Positions 58,146 through 64,000 of a DNA stretch of 64,000 nucleotides are shown here, piece after piece. Location of the stretch: positions 1 through 64,000 of the forward strand of contig CANNZV010002293.1 of assembly GCA_947561585.1 (NCBI GenBank). Reading direction: 5' to 3'. This stretch comes from Caprella mutica (Eukaryota > Arthropoda > Malacostraca > Amphipoda > Caprellidae). Below the pieces are notes generated by a model that saw only the letters and a list, made by a program, of their open reading frames with translations, had not been told where the DNA came from and searched no databases. How positions within the stretch are numbered: the first letter of the stretch is position 1; the number at the start of each line of letters is the position of its first letter. Position numbers and translations under genes: made by a program.

Positions 58146-59884
58146 AAGAGCACTTCATTAGTGTGAAAAAAAGATGAGAATGGGAAAAAGATGTTTTAAA
58201 GCACTTATTTGACCTAAAAACTTGTAATTTAGGATTATGTTAGAACTATTTAGTTCAGTAAATGCTATTTACACTGTATTCTATCGTGAAGTCAGAAAAA
58301 ATAACTAATATATATTTCCAAACTGTATAGTATATACACTCATATCATAAATACATGAAAGAATATGTGGAAAAATTCGAAATTTACCTCATGAATCAAG
58401 AGTCAAAAACTTCAAATTCCACTCTATACGTAGAACTTAAAATATGATAATTTTTAATGTACTAACCTTTTATTTTTGGAAATAACACCATAATGAGGTT
58501 AGCTTCAAAATACATTTCTATTATTGAAGAGTATTACCATAGGGAAAAGAGACAATTACCAGATGTTAATTAAATACCAGATGAAAATTTCATTAAATAT
58601 AATTTTTGGAAAATGCCTCAAAATATGAGCACTACAATTAATTCATTGTTACAAGAACAGTATAATATCGATAAACCAAAAAATATGATCCATACAAAAC
58701 TCAATTATTTTTTCATTGTTCTTTCCACAATTAATATATTTTAATTCTCATATTTTGATGGATTTTATGAAAAAATAACCCATTGATTTTTTTTCTGATA
58801 TATTTACTCCTTCTCTAGTAATTAGCACTTTACCCTATAAGTACCTCCCTCTAAAGTTTATTTTCCAAATACTGTCACCATTGAGTAGCGTCAGAGATGT
58901 AGATCAGTTAAGAGGATTAAATTACGGTCACAATTTACCATCGGAAAGAGGTGAATAGTTTGAATCAATAAGGAGCTAATGGCGCAACTTCACGTAGAGA
59001 AGAAGTAGGAAGAGATTTTATGTTGATATTGGGAAAAAAGTTTCCCATAAGAATGACCAAAATGATTGAAGTATAGTATTAAATATTCTCGTTCGCTCTT
59101 CCAAATTATTCCCCTTTAATTAATATATGAATAAGTTTAATGGTTTTTTCTTTTCGCAATAACTTCTTTTTCTGCTTATTTGTTGTTTTATGTCCTCATC
59201 GTTTGACTTACCATATTTAGTTCAAGGATACAACTCACTCTGGATACTGACTGTCAGCATCCTGTCTACATTGTATCCTCAAGACTACCAAACCCGTTCG
59301 TGATGTTGTAATATAATGGCATTCATCCACAGAAAATTGCTAAAAATCAACTGTGATGTTAAATATCATGATATGAACATATTACTGAAATATTATGTAC
59401 CAATATTATATAGGTTTGCTACTGTTTTGTTATTTTTCTGGCAAATTGGTATTATACTAAAATGATATATTTTTAGTTTATATTAATTGCTTCAGTTTAA
59501 TTTTTTTGAATAACTTGAATAATAACTATAAATACATAAAAATTATTTGAAGCGATCAATGATATATGTAGATGACAATAATTATTGAAAGATTGTGAAA
59601 TTACTATTATCGATTCTTCAGTTCACCCAATCATTAATCTCAATAACACATTATAATTAACTTCAATCAATATACCATTGCGATATACACTCCCCAATAA
59701 CTGATGATTTAAATCACGCAATTACATTTCCTATAGTAATTACAGTGTGAATAATATTAAAAAAATCTGTTACACAGTTAATACTCAGGCTTTAAATCTA
59801 ATTCATGTGAAGTATAAATACCAACTTTATATATAAAACTAATGTAATATCCCGTTAAAAATAACGGGTTTTAATGGATATTGA
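58146..59884. other. AT-rich non-coding stretch
   Basis: No gene, repeat or hairpin of note recognised. Confidence 0.4.
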
Positions 59885-60055
59885 ATTTTGATTCAATGAA
59901 TTTTCGGAAAATTTTGAGTTCTCGGGGAACTGTATGTTTTCGGGAAATTTTGAGTTTTGGGATAATTTTGAGTTTTCAAAAAAAATTAAGTTTTCGGAAA
60001 ATTTTGAGTTTTCGGAAAAATTTGAGATTTCGAAAATTTTGAGTTTTAAAGGTTC
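59885..60055 (+). repeat. Degenerate tandem repeat TTTTCGGAAAATTTTGAG
   Basis: About eight imperfect units of 18-22 bases. Two further units lie at 60612-60652 in the same orientation, with about 560 non-coding bases between, so the two blocks may be the ends of one element. Confidence 0.65.
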
Positions 60056-61061
60056 TCTCCAGGCTCCGGGAAAAAAATGAGTTTATTACATTATATTATA
60101 GAACTAAGGTCTACGATCATTATTCCGCAAACCGCATACAATTCGGTTCAGTATATATTTTATTATTTGCTTTTAAAGTTTTTTAATACTATGTGAGCAA
60201 CAATCGAGCGAATCTCCAACCTAACGCTGAGAAAGAAGATTGTACACTATTTGTTTTGATTTCAAATTCAGATTTTTAAACAAACAATGCGTTGTAGTTT
60301 AGTCAAGTATTAAACGTTTCTATAATAAGTTTATCCAAATTTAAACCTTTAAACTAATAATAAATAGATTTATTAAACCAAATACCTAGTTTACAATCAA
60401 AACAAATGGTGTACATTCTTCTTCTTCTGACTGAAAATTAGAAAGTCGGAAGTAAAGTAGGTTTTGTAGAGTTAGGATTATAAAAATCTTTAAAAGCATA
60501 TAAAATTAAAAATATGCTATCAAATTTGATGGGGTTTGCAGTAAAATGATAAGAAACATTAGCCTCGTTGAATAAGGCAATAAATATATTTGCTTGGAGA
60601 GGACCTTTATGAAATTTTGAGTTTTCGGAAAATTTTGAGTTTTGTGAAAAAAAATCTTAAGCCTGATGAATTTAAATATATATTTATATATATACTCGTT
60701 ATTATAGGGAGGGATAAAAACACAATGCTCTTTATTATAGGGAGGGATATAATCAAATCAATCTAACTAATTTTCTGATTGTCTCATTTAAATAATACTC
60801 TTTTCAATAATTTTCGTCTTATGTTAATGTATAAATTTATTTAATATTGAGAGCTACTTATATTTCTTAATACAGATCAGACCACATGTTATATTCTGGC
60901 AAATTAAATATGAATTCCTAACAGTTGTGTAACATTCAGTTTGTTATTTAGTCAATTGAAATTAATGTCATTTTGTAGTAGGTATTTCAGTCGAGAGATT
61001 CGAATCGAATGTGACAGTTTCATTTCCCACAGACGAGATATTCTATGGAACTAAATAATGA
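60056..61061. other. AT-rich non-coding stretch
   Basis: It contains the second CGGAAAATTTTGAG block (60612-60652). A short direct duplication, TTATTATAGGGAGGGATA, lies near 60699 and 60732. Nothing coding is seen. Confidence 0.4.
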
Positions 61062-62170
61062 GCTGATGATATAGTGTGATATACTGCTGATGATATAGTG
61101 TGATATACTGCTGATGATATAGTGTGATATACTGCTGATGATATAGTGTGGTATACTGCTGATGATATAGTGTGATATACTGCTGATGATATAGTGTGAT
61201 ATACTGCTGATGATATAGTGTGCTATACTGCTGATGATATAGTGTGGTATACTGCTGATGATATAGTGTGATATACTGCTGATGATATAGTGTGATATAC
61301 TGCTGATGATATAGTGTGATATACTGCTGATGATATAGTGTGATATACTGCTGATGATATAGTGTGATATACTGCTGATGATATAGTGTGCTATACTGCT
61401 GATGATATAGTGTGGTATACTGCTGATGATATAGTGTGATATACTGCTGATGATATAGTGTGATATACTGCTGATGATATAGTGTGATATACTGCTGATG
61501 ATATAGTGTGATATACTGCTGATGATATAGTGTAATATACTGCTGATGATATAGTGTGATTTACTGCTGATGATATAGTGTGCTATACTGCTGATGATAT
61601 AGTGTGCTATACTGCTGATGATATAGTGTGATATACTTCTGATAGTATAGTGTGATATACTGCTGATGATATAGTGTGCTATACTGCTGATGATATAGTG
61701 TGCTATACTGCTGATGATATAGTGTGATATACTTCTGATAGTATAGTGTGATATACTGCTGATGATATAGTGTGATATACTGCTGATGATATAGTGTGCT
61801 ATACTGCTGATGATATAGTGTGATATACTTCTGATAGTATAGTGTGATATACTGCTGATGATATAGTGTGATATACTGCTGATGATATAGTGTGATATAC
61901 TGCTGATGATATAGTGTAATATACTGCTGATGATATAGTGTAATATACTGCTGATGATATAGTGTGATTTACTGCTGATGATATAGTGTGATATACTGCT
62001 GATGATATATTGTAATATACTGCTGATGATATAGTGTGATATACTGCTGATGATATAGTGTGATATACTGCTGATGATATAGTGTGATATACTGCTGATG
62101 ATATAGTGTGATATTCTGCTGATGATATAGTGTGATATACTGCTGATGCTATAGTGTGATATACTGCTGA
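61062..62170 (+). repeat. 24-bp minisatellite, about 46 copies
   Basis: The unit is GCTGATGATATAGTGTGATATACT. Variant units (GTGCTATAC followed by GTGGTATAC) recur 168 bases apart (7 units). A CTTCTGATAGTATAG variant recurs three times at 96-base spacing (4 units). There is no sustained reading frame. Confidence 0.95.
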
Positions 62171-63114
62171 ATTGCTTTCAGATGTAATAATTCATATTTA
62201 AGCCGTATTAGAAATCAATATTAGAAAAATAACACTTAAAATATATCAGGGAGAGGGATCGTTCATAAAATGAGAAAATAATTATCAAATTTTCACTTTT
62301 CAATGAATTTTATTGCAATACACTCGGATTATTAGTTTTCGTATTACGTGAAAAACCCTTGACATGTTTTTCAATCATTTCCGTCGTATAGTGAACTACA
62401 GATCTTCCAATTCCTTCATTTTCAATATATACGATGTCGATAGTGACAATAGGTAAAATGTTTATAGGTTTTGTTCTCTTTCTTCTCAAGTTATCACGTA
62501 TGGTCTGCATTATAAGTTAGGAAGAAACTTTTACCTTCTGCTATGACTTGCCCACAACAGATTTGTCTCGCACCAAGAATTTGTGACTCGCCCAAAGAAG
62601 GTTCGTCTCGCAAGAGCAGCTTTGTCTTACTTATCGATGCATCATTTCTGAAGTTTTGAGTTTTGACATTTGCACTTTTTTGTACAATGAAGGATTTACA
62701 GGAATTCCAAAAATAGGATACTGATGGCAGATAAATCTAGACTGAAGAGTTGGGATATGATATTGTGACTTACACTGGTTTTCTTACAGTACATAGTAAT
62801 TACAAGCTACAGTGTACTCAATTGTTCGGTAAGAATGAGGTGGTAATTCGTAATTTAACCTCCAGTTTCAGGTGGCTGGAGGTGGATAAGATTTTAGAAT
62901 TTCAAAGCTTACTAACTAATTGTTTGGTTACTGATAATAACCATTTATTGTATCGGGGGCTTGTAAATCCCCCCTGCCTCTCTCCCCCTCCTTTCATGAA
63001 GTGTACAGAACAACAAATTAGCGGATACAATAAACTGCATTAACAACCATCCATGTTGAGAGTGTCTTAGTACTTACTACTTGAAAGATAAATTAATTAA
63101 GATAGTAGCTATAT
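62171..63114. other. Non-coding stretch with a small degenerate repeat
   Basis: A degenerate repeat with TTTGTCTCGC / TTTGTGACTCGCCC / GTTCGTCTCGC phrases lies at 62525-62635. Frames of 66 codons (minus, 62310) and 97 codons (plus, 62750) have no recognisable domains. I do not call them genes. Confidence 0.4.
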
Positions 63115-63190
63115 AAAAGGAGGAGGAGAAAACATGGGGTGGAGCACTAACGGTATAGTACTCTGCCCTCTGTTGGTTCCTCCTCCTTGC
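63115..63190. repeat. Hairpin of AAGGAGGAGGA with TATA and CCAAT-like words
   Basis: AAGGAGGAGGA at about 63117 faces TCCTCCTCCTT at 63178-63188. TATATAAAAGG precedes it and ACCAATCAG follows at 63193. A Pol II promoter would place these words differently, so a small inverted-repeat insertion is at least as likely. Confidence 0.4.
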
Positions 63191-63244
63191 AGACCAATCA
63201 GAGAAGAGTCAACCTTAAATGCATTTTACATAGAAACATTATTC

Positions 63245-63365
63245 TTGCAGCACTCACACACCTACACACTCATACAACTACACACAAATATACCTACACA
63301 CTAATACACCTTCACACACCTACACACTCATACACTTACACACTCATACACCCACACATTTAAAC
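63245..63365 (+). repeat. Simple repeat rich in CACACTCATACA
   Basis: Imperfect CACACCTACACACTCATACA units, an AC-rich microsatellite-like tract without fixed period. Confidence 0.75.
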
Positions 63366-64000
63366 ATCAGAAGCTCCGAGTCTTTGATGTATTTGAGGTA
63401 AAATTAAAATAATTCCTGAATATTGAATATTTTTTCATTTCTTTTATCTAAAAATGAAATGTAGGGCAATTTTAATCGCTCAATTTCAAAACTATATTAA
63501 TGATGGGCACTTAAAATGCAATAGAAATTAAAGAAGTAATGAAATGATTTTTTACTAAATAAAAGCGATTCTGTCCTATGACCGATAACTATGGTATAAA
63601 TTTTGCAATTTCAATTTCCTATCAAATGTTGTACCTATATGAAGTCTTATAATTTTTCTACTGTTAATGTAAGAATATGAGAAGATTGTTGGATTCTTGT
63701 TGACTCGAATTCTTTTGATATTTATTTTCAAATAGACACTGTAATATAATTATCGGGATCATTTTTGGAATTAGGGCACATTGAATAAATAAGATCTTTT
63801 TGGAATTAGGGCACATTGAATAAATAAGAATAACAAGATACAGGTATCATATATACAAGGTTAAGTTGAGGATTAGTACGAATACAATAAAAAAAACATA
63901 AAAATTAATTATTTATTGGATAAAAATCTGCAATGTCTTGAAATTCTCTGAATGATTAACTGTTAAATGCTTGTAATTTTGTGACAAAGATTGTATTCCA
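63366..64000. other. Non-coding end of window with one direct duplication
   Basis: TTTTTGGAATTAGGGCACAT and the following TGAATAAATAAG occur twice in tandem at about 63754-63828. The rest is AT-rich with nothing recognised. Confidence 0.5.

Noticed and set aside
62750..63043. 97-codon plus-strand frame as a gene
   Set aside because: No domain, signal, splice or regulatory support, and the frame length is within what chance allows in this window.

Overview
This window looks like AT-rich, intron-bearing, repeat-dominated animal DNA. The mixture of one spliced gene, a CR1/Jockey-type LINE, Tc1/mariner relics, many MITE-like elements and long minisatellites suggests an insect, perhaps a hemipteran. 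That placement is inference; no rRNA, mitochondrial or otherwise diagnostic gene is present. Nothing here looks bacterial: no operons, no Shine-Dalgarno-led ORFs, no CRISPR.

One gene is well supported. It lies on the minus strand at 14001-20613 and has three exons (19248-20613, 17676-17780, 14001-14233) joined by consensus GT/AG sites whose phases agree exactly. It encodes a predicted 567-residue type I membrane protein: signal peptide, a furin-type RSRR site, two related extracellular domains, a Thr-rich mucin-like stalk, one membrane segment, and a cytoplasmic tail with five tyrosines. An AATAAA lies just downstream of the stop. I do not recognise the family. Its second intron holds a decayed Tc1/mariner transposase and two MITE-like insertions.

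The other intact long reading frame is the minus-strand LINE at about 52529-55550. Its reverse transcriptase is complete in appearance, but its endonuclease is cut at the N-terminus. A small LINE 3' end lies at about 35330-35876, and a mariner-type transposase C-terminus at 33222-33497. Several weak coding candidates (34906-35244, 44551-44904, 45994-46260, 47834-47881) are listed at low confidence.

Region by region: 0-14 kb is a patchwork of non-autonomous elements. It includes a nested 2.5-kb element (7744-10234) enclosing a foldback element with 15-bp terminal iterons, and a pair of palindromic MITEs. 14-21 kb is the gene. 21-25 kb is mostly featureless. 25-35 kb has a 32-bp minisatellite with a 384-bp higher-order period, then a 7.6-kb segment bounded by inverted arms (26898-34494) that itself holds a foldback element, a 15-bp minisatellite and a transposase relic. 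35-52 kb has a 4.1-kb TA-flanked inverted-repeat unit, two short elements with perfect 8-bp target duplications, a purine-rich minisatellite and an 18-bp array that repeats a splice-donor-like sequence. 52-56 kb is the LINE. 56-64 kb has another 15-bp-iteron foldback element and a 24-bp minisatellite.

The most unusual theme is that four sequence-unrelated 15-bp iteron arrays occur in the window, three of them at the ends of foldback elements.
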